NCBI GenBank assembly: GCA_003504855.1
Contig: DNZD01000044.1
Coordinates: forward strand, 1-5,106
DNA from: Cytophagales bacterium
Lineage (GTDB): Bacteria; Bacteroidota; Bacteroidia; Cytophagales; Cyclobacteriaceae
Length of the DNA stretch: 5,106 nucleotides
Direction of reading: 5' to 3'
Numbering within the stretch: the first letter of the stretch is position 1; every line of letters begins with the position of its first letter. The notes below the pieces were generated by a model. That model saw only the letters and a list, made by a program, of their open reading frames with translations. It ran no database searches and had not been told where the DNA came from. The translations under genes were made by a program, and so were the position numbers. Below, piece by piece: positions 1-5,106 of the stretch.

Positions 1-1
1 C

Positions 2-526
2 AATGGTGCCAATCTCGCTTTTCGGAAGAGCGCTTTTCTTGAGGTAGGCGGCTACGAAGGAAATATGGATATCCCTTCCGGGGATGATGAGTTCCTGCTG
101 CACAAGATGATGAAGCACTTTCGCCGGGGCGTGGTTTATCTCAATGCACCTGAAGGCGTCGTCACCTCAAATCCAGTAGGATCCGTCAAGGACTTTATTG
201 GACAACGCGTGCGCTGGGCCGGAAAGTGGAAACACAATACGGATCCATTAGCAAAGTGGTTGGCGGTATTTATAGCTGCAGCCCATTTTTCTTTTTTTGC
301 CTTGCTGGTCCTGTTCATGATGAATCCGGGAATGATCTTCACGTTCCTGCTCATCAAAGTTATTCTGGAGGGTGTGTTGCTGGCGGGGATGACCCGGTTC
401 TATGGGGTGCCATTCGATGCGTTGGCATTTGGGCTTTGGCAAATTCTGTATACGCCTTATGTATTATTGATCGGTATCCTGGCACAGGGAAATCATTACC
501 GCTGGAAGGACCGAAATTTTAAGTAA
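2..526 (+). CDS. Glycosyltransferase family 2, C-terminal part (5' end outside window)
   Basis: This is the last 174 residues of a GT2 (GT-A fold, CESA-like) glycosyltransferase. The reading frame is open from base 2, before the first ATG at position 65. The upstream residues GANLAFRKSAF and VGGY are a standard GT2 segment, so the ATG at 65 is internal. The partial protein shows GDDEF at residues 27-31, the acidic motif that supplies the catalytic base in this family, and QRVRW at 68-72, a match to the QxxRW motif of processive or membrane-bound GT2 enzymes. Three hydrophobic segments follow (about 86-107, 112-129 and 141-161), then a short basic tail (RWKDRNFK). The enzyme should sit in the inner membrane and transfer sugars from nucleotide-sugar donors on the cytoplasmic side. 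Sugar and acceptor cannot be told from this fragment. It lies 57 bp upstream of the phosphatase gene, so it may be in a separate transcript. Confidence 0.88.
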   Translation, partial: NGANLAFRKSAFLEVGGYEGNMDIPSGDDEFLLHKMMKHFRRGVVYLNAPEGVVTSNPVGSVKDFIGQRVRWAGKWKHNTDPLAKWLAVFIAAAHFSFFALLVLFMMNPGMIFTFLLIKVILEGVLLAGMTRFYGVPFDALAFGLWQILYTPYVLLIGILAQGNHYRWKDRNFK

Positions 527-546
527 GCCTGTCGGCCTGCACCCGA

Positions 547-554
547 TAATTTTG
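547..554 (+). promoter_or_regulatory. Candidate Bacteroidota -7 promoter box
   Basis: TAATTTTG is an exact match to the TAnnTTTG -7 consensus used by the primary sigma factor of Bacteroidota. It ends 29 bases before the phosphatase ATG, in the only sizeable gap upstream of the operon. I found no TTG or TTTG -33 box at the usual spacing of about 17-23 bases, so this rests on the -7 element alone and could be chance in an AT-rich gap. The same 57-bp gap shows no convincing terminator for the upstream glycosyltransferase. Confidence 0.38.
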
Positions 555-583
555 TTCTAATTTTACCGTTTACCATCAGCGGT

Positions 584-1807
584 ATGCCCCATACTGAACT
601 TCAGGCCAGGTTAGAAAGAAAAGAGCTCGAGTTGAACGCGCTCCTGGAGATCACACAGGCGATCAATAGCAATGTGTCGGAAGACTCTTTGTACAAGATT
701 TTCAACTTCACCCTGCGCTCCAACCTGAACATCCGCAAGCTGGCATTGTATGTCTTTGACAAGAAGTGGAACTGTAAGGTCAACTTCGGCAGCAAAGTCA
801 ATTTTCTGAAAGTCCCCCTCGATGACCGGTTTCACCTGATCAAACAGGTACATCAGCTCACTGAGTTTGAAGGCACCTGCGACTTCCATGAGTTTGACAT
901 GGTGATACCCGTGGCGCACCAGAGCGATACCCTGGCCGTGATTTTCCTCGGCGGTTTGGAACTGGCCAAGCGCCCCACGGACTATGATGACAATGTGAAG
1001 TTCATTCAGGCCCTGAGCAACATCATCGTGGTGGCCATCGAGAACAAGAAATTGGCCAGTAAACAACTGGACCAGGAAGCGTTCCGCAAGGAGCTGGAGA
1101 TTGCCAGCGATGTGCAGCAGTTCTTGTTCCCGGATAAGTTGCCCAACACACCGCACCTGAAGATGGCGGCCAGTTATCTTCCGCATGACATGGTGGGTGG
1201 TGACTATTATGATTATGTGCCCATCAACAAGAACCAGTTCCTTTTGTGTGTGGCGGATGTGAGCGGGAAAGGTATCGCAGCTGCGCTGATGATGTCCAAC
1301 TTCCAGGCATCCTTGCGCACCTTGCTGCGGCAGATGCCCAACCTCTCTGAAATTGTGGAGGCATTAAACTTTCAGGTGCTGGAAAGCGCGAAAGGAGAGC
1401 GGTTCATTACTTTCTTCGGGGCGATCTATGATATTAATTTGAAGACGCTGGTCTACGTGAATGCCGGCCATAACCCGCCGTTGTTGTGGGACAAAAAACA
1501 TGGTATCCGTCTTCTCGAGGAGGGAAGCACCGTGTTGGGTGCGATGCATCCGCTGCCATTCCTGAAAGAAGGATTTATCACCGACCTCGAAGACTTCGCA
1601 TTGTTTTGTTATACCGATGGACTCACGGAAACCGTGAATGAACAAGGCGAAGAGTTTGGTCAGGAGGCGCTCATCAAATATTTCAGTGAGAACCATTATA
1701 AAGACCTGAATACCATCCACCAGGATATTATTGTCAGGTTGGATGGATTCAAAGGAAACAAGGGCTACCGCGACGACATCACCATGCTTTCGTGCCGGGT
1801 GGCCTGA
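584..1807 (+). CDS. GAF-domain SpoIIE/RsbU-type PP2C serine/threonine phosphatase
   Basis: This 407-residue cytoplasmic protein is predicted to remove phosphate from Ser or Thr on a partner protein. Residues 1-20 are charged and probably helical. Residues about 20-155 look like a GAF-type sensor domain. A charged linker at about 155-180 (ending ELEIASDVQQFLFP) resembles the switch helix that precedes RsbU-class phosphatase domains. The catalytic domain spans about 190-407 and keeps the metal-binding acidic residues: D207 in GGDYYD, D225 in ADVSGKG, D345 in TDGLTE, and D397/D398 in RDDIT. It should therefore be an active Mn2+/Mg2+ phosphatase. The ATG at 584 gives a full-length protein, with no Shine-Dalgarno sequence, as is usual in this phylum. 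The best-studied relatives dephosphorylate STAS-domain anti-sigma antagonists, but no STAS or anti-sigma kinase gene is visible here, so the target is unknown. It is the first gene of a compact operon, 7 bp ahead of the deacetylase. Confidence 0.93.
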   Translation: MPHTELQARLERKELELNALLEITQAINSNVSEDSLYKIFNFTLRSNLNIRKLALYVFDKKWNCKVNFGSKVNFLKVPLDDRFHLIKQVHQLTEFEGTCDFHEFDMVIPVAHQSDTLAVIFLGGLELAKRPTDYDDNVKFIQALSNIIVVAIENKKLASKQLDQEAFRKELEIASDVQQFLFPDKLPNTPHLKMAASYLPHDMVGGDYYDYVPINKNQFLLCVADVSGKGIAAALMMSNFQASLRTLLRQMPNLSEIVEALNFQVLESAKGERFITFFGAIYDINLKTLVYVNAGHNPPLLWDKKHGIRLLEEGSTVLGAMHPLPFLKEGFITDLEDFALFCYTDGLTETVNEQGEEFGQEALIKYFSENHYKDLNTIHQDIIVRLDGFKGNKGYRDDITMLSCRVA

Positions 1808-1814
1808 ACCCCTT

Positions 1815-2441
1815 ATGATTACCTTCTTCCGGAATCCCTTCTTTCTTCCCTGGTTGTATCCCGGGCTGACCTGGAAATTGCCGACCGTTGACAAGAAGAT
1901 TTACCTCACGTTTGATGATGGTCCGGTGCCGGGCCCTACTGAATTTGTTTTGGATGAACTGAAACGCGTCGGTGCCCGCGCTACCTTTTTCTGTATCGGA
2001 GACAACGTGCGCAAACATCCTGAAGTTTTTAATAAGGTGGTGACGGCAGGTCACCGCACCGGCAATCATACATTTAATCACCTGCGCGGGTGGGAGACAG
2101 AAACCGAACGCTATCTGGATAACATTCGTCAATGTGATGCAGTGATGGGTCTGGAGCAGACGGTCAATAAGTTGTTTCGGCCTCCGTATGGACGCATCAC
2201 CAGAAAGCAAATCAGCCGCCTTTCAGATTACCGCATTGTCATGTGGGATGTACTCACCCATGATTACTCCAAGCAGACCGGACGCCACCGCTGTCTGAAC
2301 GGATCCATCCGCGCCACAAGACCGGGTTCGGTGGTGGTGTTTCATGACAGCCTCAAAGCGGAGAGGAACCTGAGGTTTGTGTTGCCCCGCTACCTCGATC
2401 ATTTTTCTCAGGCCGGATATTCCTTCGAGCCTTTGCCCTGA
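1815..2441 (+). CDS. Polysaccharide deacetylase, NodB homology domain (carbohydrate esterase family 4)
   Basis: This 208-residue protein is a metal-dependent N- or O-deacetylase acting on an acetylated glycan or amino sugar. All CE4 motifs are present: TFDDGP at 32-37 (base D34, metal D35), HTFNH at 85-89 (metal H85 and H89), RPPYG at 122-126, W144/D145 in the fourth motif, and FHD at 176-178 (H177). It should be catalytically competent. The protein is essentially a bare NodB domain. The N-terminus (MITFFRNPFF, then LYPGLTW) does not look like a cleavable signal peptide, so it may act in the cytoplasm on a lipid-linked or soluble precursor, though this is an inference. I chose the ATG at 1815 because the frame's earlier ATG at 1731 adds 28 residues that do not resemble the family and overlap the phosphatase gene. 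The stop is 1 bp before the next start, which implies translational coupling. Confidence 0.93.
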   Translation: MITFFRNPFFLPWLYPGLTWKLPTVDKKIYLTFDDGPVPGPTEFVLDELKRVGARATFFCIGDNVRKHPEVFNKVVTAGHRTGNHTFNHLRGWETETERYLDNIRQCDAVMGLEQTVNKLFRPPYGRITRKQISRLSDYRIVMWDVLTHDYSKQTGRHRCLNGSIRATRPGSVVVFHDSLKAERNLRFVLPRYLDHFSQAGYSFEPLP

Positions 2442-2442
2442 C

Positions 2443-3489
2443 ATGAAGCGGGTACTGGTTGCGGCATTGGATTGGGGACTCGGTCATGCCACCCGATGTA
2501 TACCTGTGGTCCGGCTATTGCGTGAACGCGGTGCAACGGTATCGCTGGCGTCATCAGGTGAGGCAGGTGTGTTGCTTCGGGAAGAGTTTCCTGACTTGCC
2601 GTACTATGAGTTACCGGCTTACAAGCCTTACTACGGACATGGACCCTGGATGATGATCACCATGGCCATGCAGTTGCGTGGCTTTAACCAAAGCATCCGG
2701 GCTGAAAAAAAAGCGATGTATGAATTGATGGACGCGCATCATTTTGATGTTATCATCTCTGACAACCGGTATGGATGCTGGTCGGCGAAAGCCACTTCGG
2801 TCATGATCACCCACCAGCTGCGCATCCCGTTTTCCTTTCCCTGGAATTGGGCGTCGGGCATTTCTGCGCGCTTGTTGAAACATCTGTTGCGTCCATTCGA
2901 TCATATCTGGATTCCGGATTTACCTGATGGAATTCTCACCCGAGCCTTTATGACGTCGACACCCGTACGGTCTATCGGATGGCTGTCGAGATTTCAACCG
3001 GGAGAAGCGGATATCAAATATGATGTGATCGCGCTGGTCTCTGGTCCCGAGCCTTCGCGCACGGAATTCGCACAGGTACTCAAAGAGCAACTCATCGAAA
3101 GCGGGAAAAAATGCCTGCTGGTACTCGGGCAACCGGGCAAACCCTATCACGAAAAGACCGGTGCAGTCACCGTCACGAATCATCTGCCGTCTGCATTGCT
3201 GGAGGCCGCCATCCGGTCATCCGCGCTGGTGGTGGCCCGAAGTGGATACAGCACCATCATGGACCTGATTGCCCTCGGCAAGCGTGCTGTTTTCGTTCCA
3301 ACACCGGGGCAGCCGGAACAACTCCACCTCGCCAGGGTGCTGCAGCGGCAACAGGTGGCAGGTGCAGAATTGCAGGAGAAATTTGACCTGAATAAGCTGT
3401 TGAAAAGTGAACAACGATATGCCGGATTGTCGATCTTTGTACCAGATCATCAGTTGCTCCACCAGGCCATTGATGATCTGTTGAAATGA
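2443..3489 (+). CDS. GT-B glycosyltransferase, family 28/MurG-like, acceptor unknown
   Basis: This 348-residue predicted cytoplasmic or membrane-associated transferase probably uses a UDP-sugar donor. The N-terminal half begins with a Rossmann strand and the loop GLGHATR (residues 12-18), which corresponds to the glycine-rich GxGGH loop of MurG-like enzymes. The middle contains basic and aromatic stretches (about 60-80 and 130-160) that could contact membrane or a lipid acceptor. The C-terminal half carries SGPEPSRTEF at 200-209, then SGYSTIMDLIALGKRAVFVP at 267-286 and PGQPEQ at 288-293. These match the UDP-sugar binding region of family 28, with D274 and the E292/Q293 pair in donor-contact positions. 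It is too divergent from MurG to be called peptidoglycan MurG. The start at 2443 is preferred over an in-frame ATG at 2377, which overlaps the deacetylase and adds unrelated residues. It overlaps the lipid kinase by 4 bp. Confidence 0.83.
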   Translation: MKRVLVAALDWGLGHATRCIPVVRLLRERGATVSLASSGEAGVLLREEFPDLPYYELPAYKPYYGHGPWMMITMAMQLRGFNQSIRAEKKAMYELMDAHHFDVIISDNRYGCWSAKATSVMITHQLRIPFSFPWNWASGISARLLKHLLRPFDHIWIPDLPDGILTRAFMTSTPVRSIGWLSRFQPGEADIKYDVIALVSGPEPSRTEFAQVLKEQLIESGKKCLLVLGQPGKPYHEKTGAVTVTNHLPSALLEAAIRSSALVVARSGYSTIMDLIALGKRAVFVPTPGQPEQLHLARVLQRQQVAGAELQEKFDLNKLLKSEQRYAGLSIFVPDHQLLHQAIDDLLK

Positions 3490-3839
3490 ATCGCCTGTTG
3501 AAGAGTTTTGGCTATGCCTTTCAGGGTTTGCGCACCGCTTTCGTCGGGCAGGCCAACTTCAGGATTCATGTCGCAGTTGCCCTGCTGGTAATCTCCCTTG
3601 GATTTATTTACTCCGTCACATCCGACGAATGGATGATGATTGTCGGCTGCATCGGCGTGGTGCTGATGGCTGAACTCATGAATACGGCGCTTGAATTCAT
3701 GGTAGACCTGGTGTCGCCGCAACACCAACCCCTCGCCGGAAAGATAAAGGATGTAGCCGCCGCCGCAGTGGTGGTGGTCGTTATCGCCGCTGTCATTATT
3801 GGATTTTTGATATTCTGGAAATACCTATTGCCGTCATGA
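3486..3839 (+). CDS. dgkA: DgkA-family integral membrane lipid kinase (diacylglycerol or undecaprenol kinase)
   Basis: This 117-residue inner-membrane protein is close to the usual length of the family. Its ATP-dependent reaction phosphorylates either diacylglycerol or undecaprenol. The signature is clear: AELMNTALEFMVDL at 62-75 holds E63, N66, E70 and D74, and GKIKD at 85-89 holds K88 and D89. From memory, these have the same spacing as the E. coli DgkA residues E69, N72, E76, D80, K94 and D95, so it should be active. Hydrophobic segments lie at about 28-44, 48-68 and 90-112, with an amphipathic N-terminus (RLLKSFGYAFQGL). Substrate preference cannot be read from sequence alone. The neighbouring glycan genes favour undecaprenol recycling, but this is an inference. 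It overlaps both neighbours by 4 bp (ATGA), so its translation is probably coupled to theirs. Confidence 0.92.
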   Translation: MNRLLKSFGYAFQGLRTAFVGQANFRIHVAVALLVISLGFIYSVTSDEWMMIVGCIGVVLMAELMNTALEFMVDLVSPQHQPLAGKIKDVAAAAVVVVVIAAVIIGFLIFWKYLLPS

Positions 3840-4609
3840 ACTACTGGACTGATACCCATTGTCATATTTATTCCACTGAGTTTGAAGCAGACCGCGATGC
3901 CGTGCTCGAACGCGCCTTTGCATCCGGTGTGGAACGCATCCTCATGCCCAATGTAGATGTCGCCTCCATCGATGCGATGTTTGCCGTGGAGGACAAGTAC
4001 CCGGGTCGTTGTCTCGCGATGATGGGGTTGCATCCGTGCTCCGTAAAAGAAGATGTCACCGATCAGTTGCTCGAAGTAGAGCGCTGGCTCGAGAAGCGAA
4101 GCTTTGTGGCGCTGGGGGAGATGGGTACCGACCTGTATTGGGACAAGACCTTTTGGCCGGAACAGCAGGAGGCATTTCGCATTCAGGTAGGATGGGCGAA
4201 GAAGTATCGCCTGCCGATTGTGATTCACTGTCGTTCCAGCATGAACGAAACCCTTGATCTGCTGGAGCCATTGAATCATGAGCACCTCACCGGCGTGTTT
4301 CATTGCTTCTCCGGAACCGAAGATCAGGTGAAGCGCATTGCCGACCTGGGCTTTTACTTTGGAATCGGTGGGATATCCACCTTCAAGAACAGCGGACTCG
4401 ATGCCATCCTGCCACACATTCCTGCCGACAGGTTGGTGTTGGAAACCGATAGTCCCTATTTGGCACCTGTACCTTTCCGCGGCAAGCGCAACGAACCCGA
4501 TTATATTCCGGTGATTGCTGATAAAGTCAGCCGCGTGCTGGGGGTTTCTATGGAAGCGTTGAAGAAGCAGACCACCCACAACGCACACCGGTTGTTTGGC
4601 TTTGCCTGA
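3836..4609 (+). CDS. TatD-family metal-dependent hydrolase (putative deoxyribonuclease)
   Basis: This 257-residue TIM-barrel amidohydrolase-superfamily enzyme matches the normal TatD/YcfH length. The expected metal ligands are all visible: H8 and H10 in TDTHCH, E95 in GEMGTD, H131 in VIHCR, H156 in FHCFSG and D205 in ETDSP. Other family signatures are GLHP at 64-67 and TTHNAHRLF at 246-254. Studied relatives have 3'-5' exonuclease or DNase activity and are linked to DNA repair. Some family members act in other ways, including as D-aminoacyl-tRNA deacylases, so the substrate is not certain. The cytoplasm is the likely location because there is no signal peptide. The ATG at 3836 sits inside the stop of the lipid kinase gene (4-bp overlap) and places TDTHCH at the very N-terminus, as is normal. 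It appears to be the last gene of the compact operon. Confidence 0.94.
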   Translation: MNYWTDTHCHIYSTEFEADRDAVLERAFASGVERILMPNVDVASIDAMFAVEDKYPGRCLAMMGLHPCSVKEDVTDQLLEVERWLEKRSFVALGEMGTDLYWDKTFWPEQQEAFRIQVGWAKKYRLPIVIHCRSSMNETLDLLEPLNHEHLTGVFHCFSGTEDQVKRIADLGFYFGIGGISTFKNSGLDAILPHIPADRLVLETDSPYLAPVPFRGKRNEPDYIPVIADKVSRVLGVSMEALKKQTTHNAHRLFGFA

Positions 4610-4635
4610 TGGTTAGCGTACGAATCCTTAATTTG
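4601..4635 (+). promoter_or_regulatory. Weak candidate promoter upstream of asparaginase gene
   Basis: TTTG at 4601-4604 and TTAATTTG at 4628-4635 resemble a Bacteroidota -33/-7 pair (TTTG, then TAnnTTTG with one mismatch) separated by 23 bases, the upper end of the usual spacing. The -33 part overlaps the end of the TatD gene. The 45-bp gap (4610-4654) holds no convincing terminator, so the asparaginase gene could be transcribed from here, by read-through from the operon, or both. Confidence 0.25.
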
Positions 4636-4654
4636 CTATTTGTTACGACACCAG

Positions 4655-5106
4655 ATGAAGTACAAGACACTTACTATTAACACAGCTGTTCCGTCACCAC
4701 CCCGGGCGCGGGTATTGATCATTTATACCGGTGGCACATTCGGGATGATCCACGATGCAGCGGGCACCCTGTTGCCATTTGACTTCTCACTCATACTCGA
4801 TCACCTGCCCACGCTCCGCAATTTATTTCTTGAGATTACCGTCATTGAGTTTGAGCATCCCATCGACTCGTCCAACATTGACCCGAGTCATTGGCTGGCG
4901 ATCGGACAAATCATTCAGGAACATTATCAACATCAGGATGGCTTTGTGGTGTTGCATGGTACTGATACCATGGCCTACACGGCTTCTGCACTCAGTTATA
5001 TGTTGCAGCACCTGGCCAAGCCTGTGGTTTTTACCGGTGCCCAGTTGCCGATCAGCGAACCGAGATCCGATGCGCGGGAGAATCTGATAACAGCCCTGGA
5101 GATTGC
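4655..5106 (+). CDS. ansA: Type I (cytoplasmic) L-asparaginase, N-terminal part (3' end outside window)
   Basis: The frame is open from the ATG at 4655 to the window edge (150 full codons) with no stop. The enzyme hydrolyses L-asparagine to aspartate and ammonia. YTGGTFGM at residues 24-31 contains the nucleophile Thr (T28 by analogy with E. coli asparaginases). DSSN at 71-74 is the substrate-binding segment. HGTDTMAYTASALSYML at 101-117 supplies the second catalytic Thr-Asp pair (T103, D104). FTGAQLPISEPRSDARENL at 126-144 is characteristic of the type I class, and there is no secretion signal. The later active-site lysine should lie beyond the window. The N-terminus has about 19 residues before the first strand, somewhat longer than in E. 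coli AnsA, so a downstream GTG or TTG start is possible, but the ATG is the simplest choice. It follows TatD by 45 bp with no clear ribosome binding site. Confidence 0.93.
   Translation, partial: MKYKTLTINTAVPSPPRARVLIIYTGGTFGMIHDAAGTLLPFDFSLILDHLPTLRNLFLEITVIEFEHPIDSSNIDPSHWLAIGQIIQEHYQHQDGFVVLHGTDTMAYTASALSYMLQHLAKPVVFTGAQLPISEPRSDARENLITALEI

Noticed and set aside
611..1186. Minus-strand open frame (191 codons) inside the phosphatase gene
   Set aside because: It is fully antisense to a well-supported GAF/PP2C gene, has no recognisable motif and has no promoter-like context.
1731..1814. Upstream extension of the deacetylase from an earlier in-frame ATG
   Set aside because: The 28 extra residues read as out-of-frame phosphatase sequence and would overlap that gene by 77 bases. 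The ATG at 1815 gives a family-typical N-terminus.
1364..1894. Minus-strand open frame (176 codons) spanning the phosphatase/deacetylase junction
   Set aside because: It overlaps two confident genes, with no domain signal of its own.
2039..2055. Perfect 6-bp inverted repeat GGTGAC/GTCACC with a 5-base loop
   Set aside because: It lies inside the conserved deacetylase coding region, just before the HTFNH motif, has no T-run, and is short enough to occur by chance.
2377..2442. Upstream extension of the GT-B transferase from an earlier in-frame ATG
   Set aside because: The 22 extra residues are not family-like and overlap the deacetylase C-terminus. The ATG at 2443 starts right before the Rossmann strand.
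3756..3800. Low-complexity GCC/GTG codon run resembling a simple repeat
   Set aside because: It encodes the Ala/Val-rich start of the third membrane segment of DgkA, with mixed synonymous codons. Protein composition explains it.
3608..4588. Long minus-strand open frame (326 codons) antisense to the DgkA and TatD genes
   Set aside because: Both genes beneath it have intact family motifs. The antisense product shows no recognisable domain and contains low-complexity Thr/Ala runs that are the mirror of the Ala/Val membrane segment of DgkA. It is best explained as a codon-bias shadow.
4617..4622. CGTACG palindrome in the gap between TatD and asparaginase
   Set aside because: Symmetry does not extend beyond six bases, so it supports neither an operator nor a terminator.
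4755..5087. Plus-strand open frame of 110 codons near the right edge
   Set aside because: It is out of frame with the asparaginase, whose motifs run through the whole stretch. The alternative product has no recognisable features.

Overview
The window looks like ordinary chromosome from a member of the Bacteroidota. Three things point there. The protein families are typical of that phylum: a short NodB deacetylase with a YPGLTW-type N-terminus and no signal peptide, a GAF plus SpoIIE-type phosphatase, and a TatD hydrolase followed by a type I asparaginase. No start codon has a clear Shine-Dalgarno sequence. The gap before the phosphatase gene holds an exact match (TAATTTTG) to the Bacteroidota -7 box TAnnTTTG. 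Base composition is mid-range (about half GC by eye) and shows no obvious shift that would suggest recent transfer.

All seven supported genes are on the + strand and cover almost the whole window. Positions 2-526 are the 3' end of a membrane-anchored family 2 glycosyltransferase. After a 57-bp gap comes a tightly packed run. It consists of a GAF/PP2C (RsbU-like) phosphatase (584-1807), a NodB polysaccharide deacetylase (1815-2441), a GT-B, MurG-like glycosyltransferase (2443-3489), a DgkA-type lipid kinase (3486-3839) and a TatD-family metal-dependent hydrolase (3836-4609). Gaps inside this run are 7 bp, 1 bp, and two 4-bp ATGA overlaps, so it is very probably one operon. After a further 45 bp the 5' part of a type I L-asparaginase (4655 onward) runs off the right edge. 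No gap without a gene is longer than 57 bp.

Functionally, four genes (GT2, deacetylase, GT-B transferase, lipid kinase) fit cell-envelope glycan or lipid-carrier metabolism. The phosphatase is a plausible signalling component. TatD and asparaginase look like housekeeping neighbours. I see no RNA genes, mobile elements, CRISPR arrays, pseudogenes or convincing terminators. I also do not see a clearly new biological system. The most open questions are the acceptor of the GT-B transferase, the partner of the phosphatase and the substrate of the lipid kinase.
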